Shown here in pieces: positions 7,464-15,496 of a DNA stretch of 24,716 bases. The DNA is taken from assembly GCA_016865955.1 (NCBI GenBank), contig VGNW01000007.1:1-24716 (forward strand), read 5' to 3'. Position numbers and translations under genes: made by a program. This DNA is from Chloroflexota bacterium (GTDB lineage: Bacteria > Chloroflexota > Dehalococcoidia > SZUA-161). How positions within the stretch are numbered: position 1 is the first letter of the stretch; each line of letters starts with the position of its first letter. The notes below the pieces were generated by a model. The model saw only the letters and a program-made list of their open reading frames with translations, had not been told where the DNA came from and did not search any database.

Positions 7464-8993
7464 ATGAATCCTGACCGGGCAAGCGGAATCCTGCTGCATC
7501 CGACCTCCCTGCCGGGACGATTCGGCATCGGAGACCTGGGCAGGGAAGCCTATCGTTTCGCCGATTTCCTCTCCGGCACCAGACAGCGCCTGTGGCAGAT
7601 ATTGCCATTGGGACCGACAAACCGTTCCGGTTCCCCTTATCAGTGTCTCTCCGCCTTTGCCGGCAATCCTCTGCTTATCAGTCTGGAAACGCTGGCGGAG
7701 GAGCACCTGCTCAAGCCATCCGACCTCAAGAAAGTTCCTGCTTTCCCTGAGAAGACGGTTGACTTCGCATCGGTGCGCAGGTTCAAGCTGCCGCTCCTCA
7801 AAAAGTCGTTCCAGATCTTTGAGAAGACAGCTTCGCAGGCTCAACGGAGTGGCTTCGACGAGTTCTGTAAACAGAAATCGTCCTGGCTCGATGATTATGC
7901 GCTGTTCATGGCACTGCAGGAGGCTCACGGTCCGGCTGGCTGGTACAAGTGGGAAGCGGATATCAGGACAAGGCAGCCTGAAGCTATTAAGACCTGGAGC
8001 GAAAAGCTAACGCATGAAATCAGGCACCACAAATATCAGCAGTACCAGTTTTTCCGCCAGTGGCTGCGGCTCAAGGAATACTGCAACAGCCGCGGCATCA
8101 GGTTGATCGGCGATATGCCGATATTCGTCGCTCTGGACTGCGATACGGTATGGTCGAATCCGCAGATGTTCTATCTGGACAGCGATGGCAATCCGACTGT
8201 GGTGTCCGGGGTTCCGCCTGACTATTTCAGCAAGACAGGGCAGTTATGGGGTAACCCGCTCTATCGCTGGGACGTGATGGAGAAGGACGGGTACGCCTGG
8301 TGGATTGAACGCCTGAAAACCACCTGCTCAATGGTCGATTTCGTGAGAATCGACCATTTCCGCGGCTTCGAGAAGTACTGGGAAATCCCCGCCGGAGACA
8401 AAACAGCGAAGAACGGGCGCTGGGTGCCCGGACCGGGGGCAAAGCTGTTTGAAGCGGTTCGCAAAGCCCTGGGGCACCTGCCGCTCATCGCCGAGGATTT
8501 GGGCTTGATTACGCCTGAGGTCGTTGCCTTGCGGGAGCACCTCGGCTTGCCGGGCATGAGGGTGCTCCAGTTCGCCTTCGGCGGAGAATCTCCGTCAAAC
8601 CCCTACCTGCCTCACAACTATCCGCGGCACTGCGTGGTCTATACGGGCACCCACGACAATAACACGACTGTGGGCTGGTTCAGAGGGGAAGACAACCGGG
8701 ACAGCGTTCTGGGCAAGAGGGCGCGGCATAAAGAGAGGCAGTTTGCCCTGAAATACATCGGCACGGACGGCTCGGAGATTAACTGGGACTTCATCCGTCT
8801 GGCGCTGATGTCGCTTGCCGACACAGCTATTATCCCCTTGCAGGATGTCATAGGATTGGGCAGCGAGGCGCGGATGAACCGCCCTGCCAAAAAGAGGGGC
8901 AACTGGGTCTGGCGTTTCACCCGGGACATGCTAACCAAAGACATGAAGGATCGGCTGAGAGAACTAACCGTTATCTATGGCAGAGCGCCCTGA
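7464..8993 (+). CDS. malQ: 4-alpha-glucanotransferase (amylomaltase), GH77
   Basis: MalQ moves alpha-1,4-glucan segments between maltodextrins and releases glucose, making chains long enough for GlgP. The 509-residue length is normal for the compact bacterial form. It begins with the family's SGILLHPTSLPGRFGIGDLG (residues 7-26), followed by WQILPLGPTNRSGSPYQ. Catalytic residues are Asp297 in VRIDHFRG (nucleophile), Glu344 in LIAEDLG (acid/base) and His397-Asp398 in YTGTHDNN. The last part, DVIGLGSEARMNRPAKKRGNW, is also typical. No signal peptide is present. The ATG at 7464 fits the family start, though the ribosome site is poor. The 150-base gap from the GH13 gene holds two repeat elements; the two genes may still share a transcript. 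Confidence 0.95.
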   Translation: MNPDRASGILLHPTSLPGRFGIGDLGREAYRFADFLSGTRQRLWQILPLGPTNRSGSPYQCLSAFAGNPLLISLETLAEEHLLKPSDLKKVPAFPEKTVDFASVRRFKLPLLKKSFQIFEKTASQAQRSGFDEFCKQKSSWLDDYALFMALQEAHGPAGWYKWEADIRTRQPEAIKTWSEKLTHEIRHHKYQQYQFFRQWLRLKEYCNSRGIRLIGDMPIFVALDCDTVWSNPQMFYLDSDGNPTVVSGVPPDYFSKTGQLWGNPLYRWDVMEKDGYAWWIERLKTTCSMVDFVRIDHFRGFEKYWEIPAGDKTAKNGRWVPGPGAKLFEAVRKALGHLPLIAEDLGLITPEVVALREHLGLPGMRVLQFAFGGESPSNPYLPHNYPRHCVVYTGTHDNNTTVGWFRGEDNRDSVLGKRARHKERQFALKYIGTDGSEINWDFIRLALMSLADTAIIPLQDVIGLGSEARMNRPAKKRGNWVWRFTRDMLTKDMKDRLRELTVIYGRAP

Positions 8994-9107
8994 TTAAATG
9001 CTCGCTGCGGATGTTATCAGCCACGAGGAACGGGTCATGCTTTGATATGCCTATACAGCTTGTGGATTTGCGGGGAAATTCCTCAGGAGAAAGCCTGTTA
9101 TTAGGGA

Positions 9108-10337
9108 TTAGGCGACTTCTTTATACACGTCGAGGACTTGTCGGGCCGCTGTCTCCCAGTTGAACATGCGCTCCACGCGTTTGCGGGCTTCTTTACCCAT
9201 CTTCAGGCGCAGCTCTTTGTTCTCCACCAGTTTCTTGATGGCTTTAGCCAGCGCGGGTACATCGGCGGGGGGCACCAGCAAGCCGGTCTCACCGTCTGCC
9301 ACCAGCTCGGGCAGAGCGCCGGCGCTGAACGCTATCACGGGCACTTCACACGCCATGGCTTCGGCGGCGGGGAAGCCGAACCCTTCGAACATCGAGGGCA
9401 CGATGGCTATGTCTGCTGCTGAGTACCATCTCACCAGGTCGTCTCCGCTCAGCCTGCGGGCAAATGTCACGCGTCCGTTGAGATTTATCTGCTGCATCAG
9501 GGCGGGCACATACTGCGGCTCGGGCGCTCCGCCGTCGATTATAGTGAGCTTCACCGGGCATTCGTTCTCCAGCATTTTGATGGCTTGCAGCAGGTATTTA
9601 ATGCCTTTCTTCCTGTCCTCGGTGTTGCCTACGAAAATAAGGCTGTTGGATTTCTTGGCTAAGCCTTCATCTCCCCTGAATACATCGGTGTCCACGCCGT
9701 TGTAGACGACCCTGATGCGGTCGTTAGTCACACCCATCAGTCGCGTTATTTCCCTTGCCGAGCACTCCGAGACTGTAATCACGCGGTCGGCGCGCCTCGC
9801 CATAGCAGACTGCATGGGGACATAGACAGAGTAGAACCACCAGCGGCGTAGTTTCTCAATCTGGTTCTTAGCCTGTTCGAAATCGGAATCGCGGTCCAGC
9901 GCCATGGGATGGTGCACGGTGGCAACTATGGGGATATTCATCCTCTTAATGAGATTTAACCCGTAGCCGAGGCACTGGTTGTCGTGAATTACATCGAACT
10001 TGATTTCGGGATGGAGCTTTCTTACTTCCTGATAGGCTCTGAGGCTGAATGCGAGGGGTTCCGAGTACATGCCCATGCGGGTTGCGGCTGCCTCGTATAA
10101 ATCGATGGGATTTTTAATCGGCCCGAAATGGTTGTCCATGTGGTATCGGGAGACATACACGCTGTGGCTTTTGAGTAGGTGGAGTTTTACTCCCTCGGGC
10201 AACTTGGGGTACGGAGGTCCTGATATTACATGAACCTCATGTCCCTGGCGCAGGAACTCCCGGGACAGATAGTTGATATATATCCCCTGCCCACCGCAGA
10301 ACATGTTGCCGCGGTAGGTTAGGAGGCATATTTTCAT
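9108..10337 (-). CDS. Family 4 glycosyltransferase (GT-B fold)
   Basis: This 409-residue cytoplasmic enzyme should move a sugar from a nucleotide donor to an unknown acceptor with retention of configuration. It has the N-terminal acceptor half (MKICLLTYRGN, GGQGIYINYLSREF, residues 16-29). A hinge region (VYNGVDTDVF) is followed by the donor half with LIFVGNTEDRKKGIKYLL. The EX7E motif lies in FEGFGFPAAEAMACEVP, and the end is GLLVPPADVPALAKAI. It runs convergent to malQ, with 114 bases between stops. Its place next to glucan genes allows a role in glucan or glucosyl-solute synthesis, but GT4 members vary widely and also make cell-envelope glycans. The start ATG at 10337 has GGCGGAAATAG before it, a modest ribosome site. 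A promoter and hairpin lie upstream. Confidence 0.85.
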   Translation of the reverse strand: MKICLLTYRGNMFCGGQGIYINYLSREFLRQGHEVHVISGPPYPKLPEGVKLHLLKSHSVYVSRYHMDNHFGPIKNPIDLYEAAATRMGMYSEPLAFSLRAYQEVRKLHPEIKFDVIHDNQCLGYGLNLIKRMNIPIVATVHHPMALDRDSDFEQAKNQIEKLRRWWFYSVYVPMQSAMARRADRVITVSECSAREITRLMGVTNDRIRVVYNGVDTDVFRGDEGLAKKSNSLIFVGNTEDRKKGIKYLLQAIKMLENECPVKLTIIDGGAPEPQYVPALMQQINLNGRVTFARRLSGDDLVRWYSAADIAIVPSMFEGFGFPAAEAMACEVPVIAFSAGALPELVADGETGLLVPPADVPALAKAIKKLVENKELRLKMGKEARKRVERMFNWETAARQVLDVYKEVA

Positions 10338-10376
10338 CTATTTCCGCCGGCTTTTGATTATGGTACCAAAGGGACT

Positions 10377-10406
10377 TGACAGAAAAAGCACCTTTTTCAA
10401 GGGTGC
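10377..10406 (-). terminator. Hairpin plus T-run just upstream of the GT4 gene
   Basis: On the minus strand GGCACCCTTG pairs with AAGGTGC around a short A-rich loop and is followed by TTTTTCT. It begins almost at the start site predicted from the promoter at 10413-10441 and lies about 40 bases before the GT4 start codon. No gene on this strand ends here. Confidence 0.5.
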
Positions 10407-10412
10407 CTGTAG

Positions 10413-10441
10413 AAGATACCACCAATAGCGTAACCTGTCAA
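10413..10441 (-). promoter_or_regulatory. Sigma70-type promoter facing the GT4 gene
   Basis: The minus strand has a perfect TTGACA at 10436-10441, a 17-base spacer and TATCTT at 10413-10418. The -35 box is inside a 9-bp inverted repeat, ACTTGACAG at 10374-10382 and CTGTCAAGT at 10435-10443, whose two arms enclose the promoter and the hairpin. Confidence 0.6.
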
Positions 10442-10636
10442 GTGTCTGTGCTCGTCCACATGATTAGTGACACCGTTTATACTGTGCGGAAGCGACGAAT
10501 CCGAGACCTTCTGTGTGTAAAACAAATGGTCTTCGTGGCGAAGCTAGGTTTTCGGGCGTTTGAAGCTAAGTGCCTCATTTTAGACCTTCTGAGTTACTCC
10601 GAGTATGAGCTTCTGAGTTAACGGGTTTCCAGGTTA

Positions 10637-10690
10637 AAAACAACTAAGCACAGGGCCAGGGGAACGCCTTGCCTTGAATTTAGTTGTTTT
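10637..10690. repeat. 11-bp perfect inverted repeat with 32-base loop
   Basis: AAAACAACTAA at 10637-10647 is the exact reverse complement of TTAGTTGTTTT at 10680-10690. CGGGTT at 10622-10627 and AACCCG near 10701 form an outer pair, so the whole 10622-10706 stretch could fold as a nested stem. Confidence 0.55.
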
Positions 10691-10759
10691 AGAGATTAAG
10701 TAACCCGACCGGCGGTTTACGAAGCAGAAATTCGATACTTATCACCGCCGCTGGCCAAA

Positions 10760-10808
10760 GGCACAACATATAGTATCTTGTTTATGCAGGAATACAATAT
10801 ATTGTGCC
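10760..10808. repeat. 17-bp imperfect inverted repeat (15/17)
   Basis: GGCACAACATATAGTAT at 10760-10776 pairs with ATACAATATATTGTGCC at 10792-10808 across a 15-base loop, with two mismatches. No T-run follows on either strand, so an operator or structured RNA is more likely than a terminator. Confidence 0.5.
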
Positions 10809-11317
10809 TAACGCCCCTTGCATTTTTTCAGGTTTCTTCGGATTAGGGTATCAACCTCCTGACCAATTGCGAGGATATTGTAAAGGAAATAGAGAAAAAA
10901 TCAATGCCGCAAGACGGCGGCAAGGTCTCGGAACTTTCGCTAGGAGCTAGTCTTCAGAGCCCAGTTATAAATCAGAAACTACTTGTTCGAGTCCCCTGTG
11001 GGGTAGGTTGTACTTGGCAACACGAACACCTTGGGTGGAGTGTAATTAGCCTAAGAATGGCAGTGCTGTTACCTCAATAGCCACTGAGATATGACTTGCC
11101 CGCAGCAATAATTCCAGAAACAGTGTTGTGCTGGTATTTGAATAGAACCGTAGACCGATCCAAAACCGCTCCACTTTGAATAGGTATTACACATTGATAG
11201 TAGTCTTGTGCACAAGTAGGGATTCTCCGCTATATCTGCTGGCCAGTGAGGAGTGATATACTTTAGCAGGGCGCTCTCTACAGTCTCAGATTATGGTCAG
11301 ATATAACCATCTAGCTC

Positions 11318-11334
11318 TTGACAAATCTTGTCAA
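11318..11334. repeat. Palindrome TTGACAA-ATC-TTGTCAA
   Basis: Perfect 7-bp arms lie around a 3-base centre, 134 bases past the stop codon of the MFS gene. The arms resemble the TTGACA-T-TGTCAA palindrome in the tetR-MFS intergenic region, but the half-site spacing differs (10 versus 7), so binding by the same protein is uncertain. Confidence 0.45.
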
Positions 11335-11467
11335 ATGGGCACCATTCTACATGATACGGCTCATGTGGGTGATTTGTAGGAGCAAGACCTCTTCGCGGCG
11401 AAAGAGACGAGGCTGAAGTTCAGATAGCCAGGTCTTATTGCTCGGACTGCTTCTATCTGACTTCTCT

Positions 11468-13051
11468 CTATTTTGCACTTTCTTCAATTTCGCTGACCAT
11501 GCTCGGCTCTTCTTTTGGTTCTGATTCCGGCTTATGCCAAGTTGGCATGAACTTAAGTACAAAGAGTGCTCCCAGGGCAGCAATACAGCATGACACGATG
11601 GTCATGACCTGCCACCCATCCATAAAGCTATCTTTGGCTGCTTGTACAAAAGGCTCACCTATACTAGGTGGCAGCTTTTCAGCGATGGTCACTGCGACCC
11701 CAACTGAATCGCTTGCAGCTTCTACAACCTCTGGTGGAAGCCCGGGAATCGACGAGGCAGCCTCTTTGAAGCTTGACGAGTATATGCTGCTCAGAGCAGT
11801 ACCCAGCGCTGCTACACCTATAGCGCCCGCCACCATGCGCGATACGGCGTTCATAGCTGAGCCTATACCTGCTTTTGCTTCAGGAAGAGCACTCATTACA
11901 GCGTCGGTGGCCGGAGCAGCAATGTAACCTAGTGAGAAACCCAGCCAGAAGAATATCAAGCCAAGTTGCCAATAAGCTGTTTCAATTTGCCAGAAGGAAG
12001 CCAAAACAAGCATGGCTACAGTACCGATAAAACCTATAGTTATGGTGCGAGACGAACCAAAGCGCGATACGATTCTATGGGCTGAGCCTGCCCCCACAAA
12101 GATGCCTAACGCCAGAGGCACAAAACGAACTCCCGTCTGAAGTGCAGTGTAACCATGTACAAACTGCAAGTAAAGAGTCAGAGTGAAGTTTATCCCCATT
12201 AGGGCGAGCCCCATTATGCTGACAGCGCCGACTCCTGCCGAGAAGCGGGGATTACGGAAGAACCCTAATTCCAGCATGGGATTAGAAGTATGGCGTTCCC
12301 ATAGGGCGAACAAAGCAATCAAAACAACCGAACCGCAAAGCGTACCCATAACCTCCGGCGAAGTCCATCCCTTGCTACTCCCAGTGATAAGACCGTAAAC
12401 TAGAGCTGATAGTCCTGCTGCAGAGAGCATTGTGCCAGGGACATCAAGCTTCTTTGCGTTCGGGTCTTTGCTGTTAGGAATCAAAAACCATCCGGCGACC
12501 AGCGCTACTGCTGCGATAGGCAGGTTAATCAGGAATATCCAGTTCCAATGCAAGTGGTCAATTAAGAGACCTCCAACAATTGGGCCCAGTGCAACACCAA
12601 TGGCGTTCACGCCAGCCCATGCGCCTATAGCCTTTATGCGTTCTTTTTGAGGGAAGACATTAGTGATAATGGCCAGGGTTGCTGGCAACATCATAGCAGC
12701 ACCCACGCCCATGACAGCACGCCACAATATCAATTGCCATCCGCTGTGAGATAACGCTGCAGCCAGACTTGCTCCGGCAAATACGATTATCCCTGCCTGC
12801 AACATGCGGGCTCTACCCAGACGGTCACCAAGGGCACCTGTAGTCAGCATCAGGGCGCCAAATACCATTATGTAGGCGTTGATAATCCATTGCAGTTCCG
12901 AGAGGGTGGTATTCAGTTCACGCTGCAATGTGGGCAAAGCGACATTTACAATAGAGGCATCAATTACAATAATGAGAACGCTTATGGCGATTACTACCAG
13001 TGTCCACCATCGTCTCTCGTATTCGCGGGTGTTTGTCAAGATGGAATTCAT
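11468..13051 (-). CDS. MFS drug exporter, DHA2 (EmrB/QacA) type, 14 membrane helices
   Basis: This 527-residue inner-membrane protein should export drugs or other toxic compounds against protons. The size and helix pattern fit the 14-helix DHA2 branch. The charged N-terminus is followed by helix 1 with the DHA2-typical VIDASIVNVALPTLQREL (about residues 29-46). Then come MFS motif A GALGDRLGRARML after helix 2, an Arg in ILWRAVMGVGAAMM, and motif C GVALGPIVGGLLIDH in helix 5. The C-terminal tail is short, charged and Glu-rich. AAGGAG lies before the ATG at 13051. It is divergent from a TetR-type gene, the usual layout for a repressor-controlled pump. The substrate is unknown; no membrane-fusion partner gene is near. 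Confidence 0.9.
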   Translation of the reverse strand: MNSILTNTREYERRWWTLVVIAISVLIIVIDASIVNVALPTLQRELNTTLSELQWIINAYIMVFGALMLTTGALGDRLGRARMLQAGIIVFAGASLAAALSHSGWQLILWRAVMGVGAAMMLPATLAIITNVFPQKERIKAIGAWAGVNAIGVALGPIVGGLLIDHLHWNWIFLINLPIAAVALVAGWFLIPNSKDPNAKKLDVPGTMLSAAGLSALVYGLITGSSKGWTSPEVMGTLCGSVVLIALFALWERHTSNPMLELGFFRNPRFSAGVGAVSIMGLALMGINFTLTLYLQFVHGYTALQTGVRFVPLALGIFVGAGSAHRIVSRFGSSRTITIGFIGTVAMLVLASFWQIETAYWQLGLIFFWLGFSLGYIAAPATDAVMSALPEAKAGIGSAMNAVSRMVAGAIGVAALGTALSSIYSSSFKEAASSIPGLPPEVVEAASDSVGVAVTIAEKLPPSIGEPFVQAAKDSFMDGWQVMTIVSCCIAALGALFVLKFMPTWHKPESEPKEEPSMVSEIEESAK

Positions 13052-13089
13052 GTTCTATAGCTCCTTCTGACGCCGTGCAATATTTTTGT

Positions 13090-13109
13090 AATAGATTTAT
13101 ACATCTATT
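13090..13109. promoter_or_regulatory. Palindrome over the MFS start site, likely operator
   Basis: AATAGAT-TTATAC-ATCTATT is a 20-bp palindrome with perfect 7-bp arms. It covers the predicted start of the MFS transcript (about 13107), a good place for TetR-type repression. Confidence 0.5.
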
Positions 13110-13114
13110 TCATA

Positions 13115-13143
13115 ATTATAACTATGAGCCTTGACATTGTCAA
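13115..13143 (-). promoter_or_regulatory. Consensus promoter of the MFS gene
   Basis: The minus strand has TTGACA at 13138-13143, a 17-base spacer and TATAAT at 13115-13120: a perfect match to the sigma70 consensus in both boxes and spacing. Such a strong promoter is expected to need a repressor. Confidence 0.75.
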
Positions 13144-13158
13144 TACTTTTTGTATAAA
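13131..13158 (+). promoter_or_regulatory. Promoter of the tetR-type gene, sharing a palindromic -35 with the MFS promoter
   Basis: TTGACA at 13131-13136, a 16-base spacer and TATAAA at 13153-13158 lead toward the ATG at 13211. The -35 boxes of the two divergent promoters together form the palindrome TTGACA-T-TGTCAA (13131-13143). A further palindrome, TAATAT-GA-ATATTA at 13161-13174, covers the predicted start of this transcript. Confidence 0.65.
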
Positions 13159-13210
13159 ATTAATATGAATATTACAAAATTATCTAATTTAGGAATAAGG
13201 GAGTGGGTCT

Positions 13211-13930
13211 ATGAACGGTTTCGAGCGTAGAAAAGGGCAAAAGAAGGAGAGCATCCGCAGGGCAACGCTGGAGCTTTTCAAATCCGTGGCAAAAATGGTG
13301 AGTGAAGAAGTGGCCAAGGAGGCTGTGGGCATGCATGGAGCGTCTGCGGAGCTATTTGAAGGCTATGGCTACGGCAAAGTGAGCGTAAACGATATCGCCC
13401 GTAAGGCCAAGGTATCTCATGTCACCATTTATAATCACTTTGGTAGTAAAGAAGCCCTGGTACGTGAAGTTGTCAAATCGTTCATGGCAGAAAGGCTCGA
13501 GAAATATACAGCCATAGTGGAGGGGAAAGGCACTTTTATAGAAAAACTGGCAGCTATTTTCACTGACAAAACAGAGCTTCTCAGTCAGTACCAGGGTGAA
13601 TTGATCCTCTCAGCATTTCTGAGCGATACTGAGATAAAACAATATTTTGAGGAAATCGCGCAAAAGAAAGGAAATAGGCTGGTGCTAGCTCTGTTTGCCC
13701 AGGGCAAAAGAGAGGGCTATGTAGACCCCGGACTTTCCGACGAAGCTATCCTCTGCTACTACGATATACTGAGGAAGGGCATATTCGCCAGTTCCAGATT
13801 GGTTACCGGCACTGAGCAGAGTGCAGGGTTGATGAGAGAGTTAATGTTTGTTTTCCTGTACGGATTGTTGGGAAGAACCAAACTAAGAAAGCCGATTCCG
13901 CGAAGTGAAAGAGCTCTCAGTGTCAATTGA
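13211..13930 (+). CDS. TetR/AcrR-family regulator with an enlarged N-terminal DNA-binding region
   Basis: This 239-residue protein should repress the divergent exporter gene and perhaps itself. The helix-turn-helix core is clear at residues 58-77 (SVNDIARKAKVSHVTIYNHF), and the rest is a helical ligand domain with no recognised signature. The odd point is ahead of the core. A normal helix 1 (RRATLELF, residues 16-23) is followed by about 26 extra residues, and then a second helix-1-like piece (ASAELFEGYGYG, 44-55). Family members usually pass from ...ELF to ...GY...SV within a few residues, and are about 190-210 residues in total. The repeated A-x-x-E-L-F suggests an in-frame duplication or insertion near 13280-13357. 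The start ATG at 13211 follows AAGGGAG. Confidence 0.85.
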   Translation: MNGFERRKGQKKESIRRATLELFKSVAKMVSEEVAKEAVGMHGASAELFEGYGYGKVSVNDIARKAKVSHVTIYNHFGSKEALVREVVKSFMAERLEKYTAIVEGKGTFIEKLAAIFTDKTELLSQYQGELILSAFLSDTEIKQYFEEIAQKKGNRLVLALFAQGKREGYVDPGLSDEAILCYYDILRKGIFASSRLVTGTEQSAGLMRELMFVFLYGLLGRTKLRKPIPRSERALSVN

Positions 13931-14091
13931 TCGAATAACACTATTGTCTATCTTCGGAAGGAATATAATCAGTTCTGGTAGTGTTGTTACCCCAAATCAG
14001 TTGCTGCCAAGTTGCCCTGCTGATGCCCAAAGCATTTGCATTATTCCGATTAGCCCAGCGATGCCTTTTCTTCAGTTGTCCTCGAATGGTT

Positions 14092-14122
14092 GACCTTCTG
14101 TATGAAATGCATCAGGTCTATG
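14092..14122 (+). repeat. 31-bp inverted repeat, left copy
   Basis: This stretch begins GACCTTCTGTATGAAATGCA and ends GGTCTATG. It matches the minus strand of 15464-15494 at 29 of 31 positions. Similarity stops at both ends. In one frame both copies read LLYE(M/I)HQVY. The pair encloses the gene at 14486-15031. Confidence 0.65.
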
Positions 14123-14268
14123 TGTCAGAGATGCCAAGTCAGAAGGGCAAAATCATAATCAGGTGTCGCCTCAGATTCAGAGCCCTGACTCCCTGACCAT
14201 TGATTAAGGTGTTGCCTTTTCAAATACCTAAGCATGGCCTGTATGGCCTCTTGACTAAATGGTTGCGA

Positions 14269-14297
14269 TTGACGACTAGCCGCGCCCACGGTATAGT
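14269..14297 (+). promoter_or_regulatory. Promoter of the TTG-start hypothetical gene
   Basis: TTGACG at 14269-14274, a 17-base spacer and TATAGT at 14292-14297. Transcription should begin near 14304. Confidence 0.6.
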
Positions 14298-14485
14298 CTA
14301 TGGTAACGACAAGCTAATATGTGGATTGCCAGTAGAGGGCGCAGCACCATAGTCACATCATGCTTGATGACCAAACATACTTGGGCTTTAAAGGCGGACG
14401 TTAAAGAATGAGATCACTTAGTGAGCAGCCAATAGCATCTAAAAAACATACGATGCATAATGATATTTGAAGAGGTGTTACAAGT

Positions 14486-15031
14486 TTGGAAACCTTTACA
14501 GAGCTCAAGGAATTCACTGATGATCCTCACTACCTCGAGAAAAGGCAAGAATACCTCGGGAAGCTGAACCTTAACACTATTGATGCCCCGATAGCTGACT
14601 TGATTAGTGGATTTGCCCAACTACCGTACTGCTTTACTCTCCAAAGCTGCTATGGGCATTTCCTGCACGGTGATCAGAAGAATCCAGCAAACCTAGAGCC
14701 ATTGCCGATTTCGAGTAGTATCCTAACAGTCGAATATAGAATAGCCTATATAGCACTGTGTATACAGAACAACGTCTCTGGAAGATCCCTGTTTGAAGAT
14801 TTGGCAAAGATCCCGGCAATCGACCCAGCGTACGTCCAATTCGGATGCGCAGACTGGTTCTGGAAAACTGATCCAAATACTTATGTACTGCAAGTAGAAC
14901 CACAGAAGTATATGTATAAGGACAAGGCCTTAATTGAATATCACGAGGCGCTTCATATAGAAAAAACCAAGAGGGAATTCTTCAACGCACTTGAAAAGTT
15001 GATTAACAAAAGGCTAAGCAAGTCAGGCTAG
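14486..15031 (+). CDS. Hypothetical protein, 181 residues, TTG start
   Basis: I do not recognise this protein. The start is TTG at 14486, supported by GAGGTG about 9 bases upstream and by the absence of a better in-frame ATG. It looks soluble and cytoplasmic, with no signal peptide. Visible segments are an N-terminal helical part with many Glu/Lys (residues 4-26), LPYCFTLQSCYGHFLHGD (about 47-64) with two Cys and two His that could bind metal, a Trp/Phe-rich GCADWFWKTDP, and a Lys/Glu-rich C-terminal helix. It is more AT-rich than the flanking operons, has its own promoter and lies between inverted 31-bp repeats, all of which suggest acquired DNA. It looks like a real gene because it has promoter, ribosome site and varied composition. 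Confidence 0.7.
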   Translation: METFTELKEFTDDPHYLEKRQEYLGKLNLNTIDAPIADLISGFAQLPYCFTLQSCYGHFLHGDQKNPANLEPLPISSSILTVEYRIAYIALCIQNNVSGRSLFEDLAKIPAIDPAYVQFGCADWFWKTDPNTYVLQVEPQKYMYKDKALIEYHEALHIEKTKREFFNALEKLINKRLSKSG

Positions 15032-15181
15032 TATACATGTCGCAGTAAAATATCGAGGTTGATATTAGGTTAGCTATGATTATATACGGACACGCATATG
15101 GAGTTGGCCTGCCCCCAATATTGATACCGCTTGTTAAGTTAGTCTCGGCGCAAGGCGCTCCGAGGCGTGTGGTCGCGTCCT

Positions 15182-15277
15182 TTAGCCAGGCATTGTCACT
15201 ATTGTTTTTAATGCCAATATGAATGTGACTGCGGCCGCTGCAAGGAATAGGAAACCTCCCAGCCCCTGTAGAATCAT
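15182..15277 (-). CDS. Possible 31-residue single-span membrane peptide
   Basis: From the ATG at 15275-15277 the minus strand reads MILQGLGGFLFLAAAAVTFI and then a short basic tail to a TAA at 15182. The first 25 residues are hydrophobic enough to span a membrane once. The ribosome site (AGGGCAGCG) is weak. The frame stays open upstream for about 18 more codons to a TGA, so this could also be the end of a broken membrane-protein gene. Confidence 0.2.
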   Translation of the reverse strand: MILQGLGGFLFLAAAAVTFILALKTIVTMPG

Positions 15278-15463
15278 CGCTGCCCTGAGCAAGAGCCTAG
15301 CAGCTGCTGCAACGCCGGCACCAGTTTTCTCTTCTCAAAGAGATGTTCGGGAACAGCACCAGAAGAAGCCGATGATTGGAAAACCGCAGGTCTCCCATCT
15401 ACGCCGTTTTGAAGCCGCGACCACCCGAAATGGGTCTCTTTGACACCCTGTTCAGGAATAATT

Positions 15464-15494
15464 CATAGACCTGATGTATTTCATACAGAAGCTC
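15464..15494 (-). repeat. 31-bp inverted repeat, right copy
   Basis: On the minus strand this begins GAGCTTCTGTATGAAATACA and ends GGTCTATG, differing from 14092-14122 at two positions. Confidence 0.65.
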
Positions 15495-15496
15495 TA

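Larger units (their letters stand above)
10444..11467. other. 1.0 kb stretch without a supportable gene; inverted and direct repeats
   Basis: No open frame here looks like a protein. Visible structure includes a tandem-like pair, GACCTTCTGAGTTA at 10583-10596 and GAGCTTCTGAGTTA at 10607-10620 (24-base period). There are inverted repeats at 10637-10690 and 10760-10808, and a palindrome TTGACAA-ATC-TTGTCAA at 11318-11334. The part from 10840 to 11280 has only small stem-loops such as CCCC-TGT-GGGG near 10992. Decayed mobile DNA, an unannotated RNA or plain spacer are all possible. Confidence 0.5.
13931..14485. other. 555-base gene-poor stretch
   Basis: I see no supportable gene. It contains one copy of a 31-bp repeat (14092-14122) and a good plus-strand promoter (14269-14297) for the gene at 14486, with a leader of about 180 bases. 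Confidence 0.5.

Noticed and set aside
10376..10621. Plus-strand 81-codon frame across the GT4 promoter and hairpin
   Set aside because: It overlaps clear regulatory structure, has no ribosome site and does not look like a protein family.
10980..11000. TTGTTCGAGTCCCC looked like the T-arm of a tRNA
   Set aside because: The bases on either side of the loop do not pair as a 5-bp stem, and no anticodon arm or acceptor stem fits.
15219..15443. Plus-strand 74-codon frame rich in Ala, Arg and Pro
   Set aside because: No ribosome site and low-complexity make-up; the opposite strand has a more protein-like hydrophobic frame.
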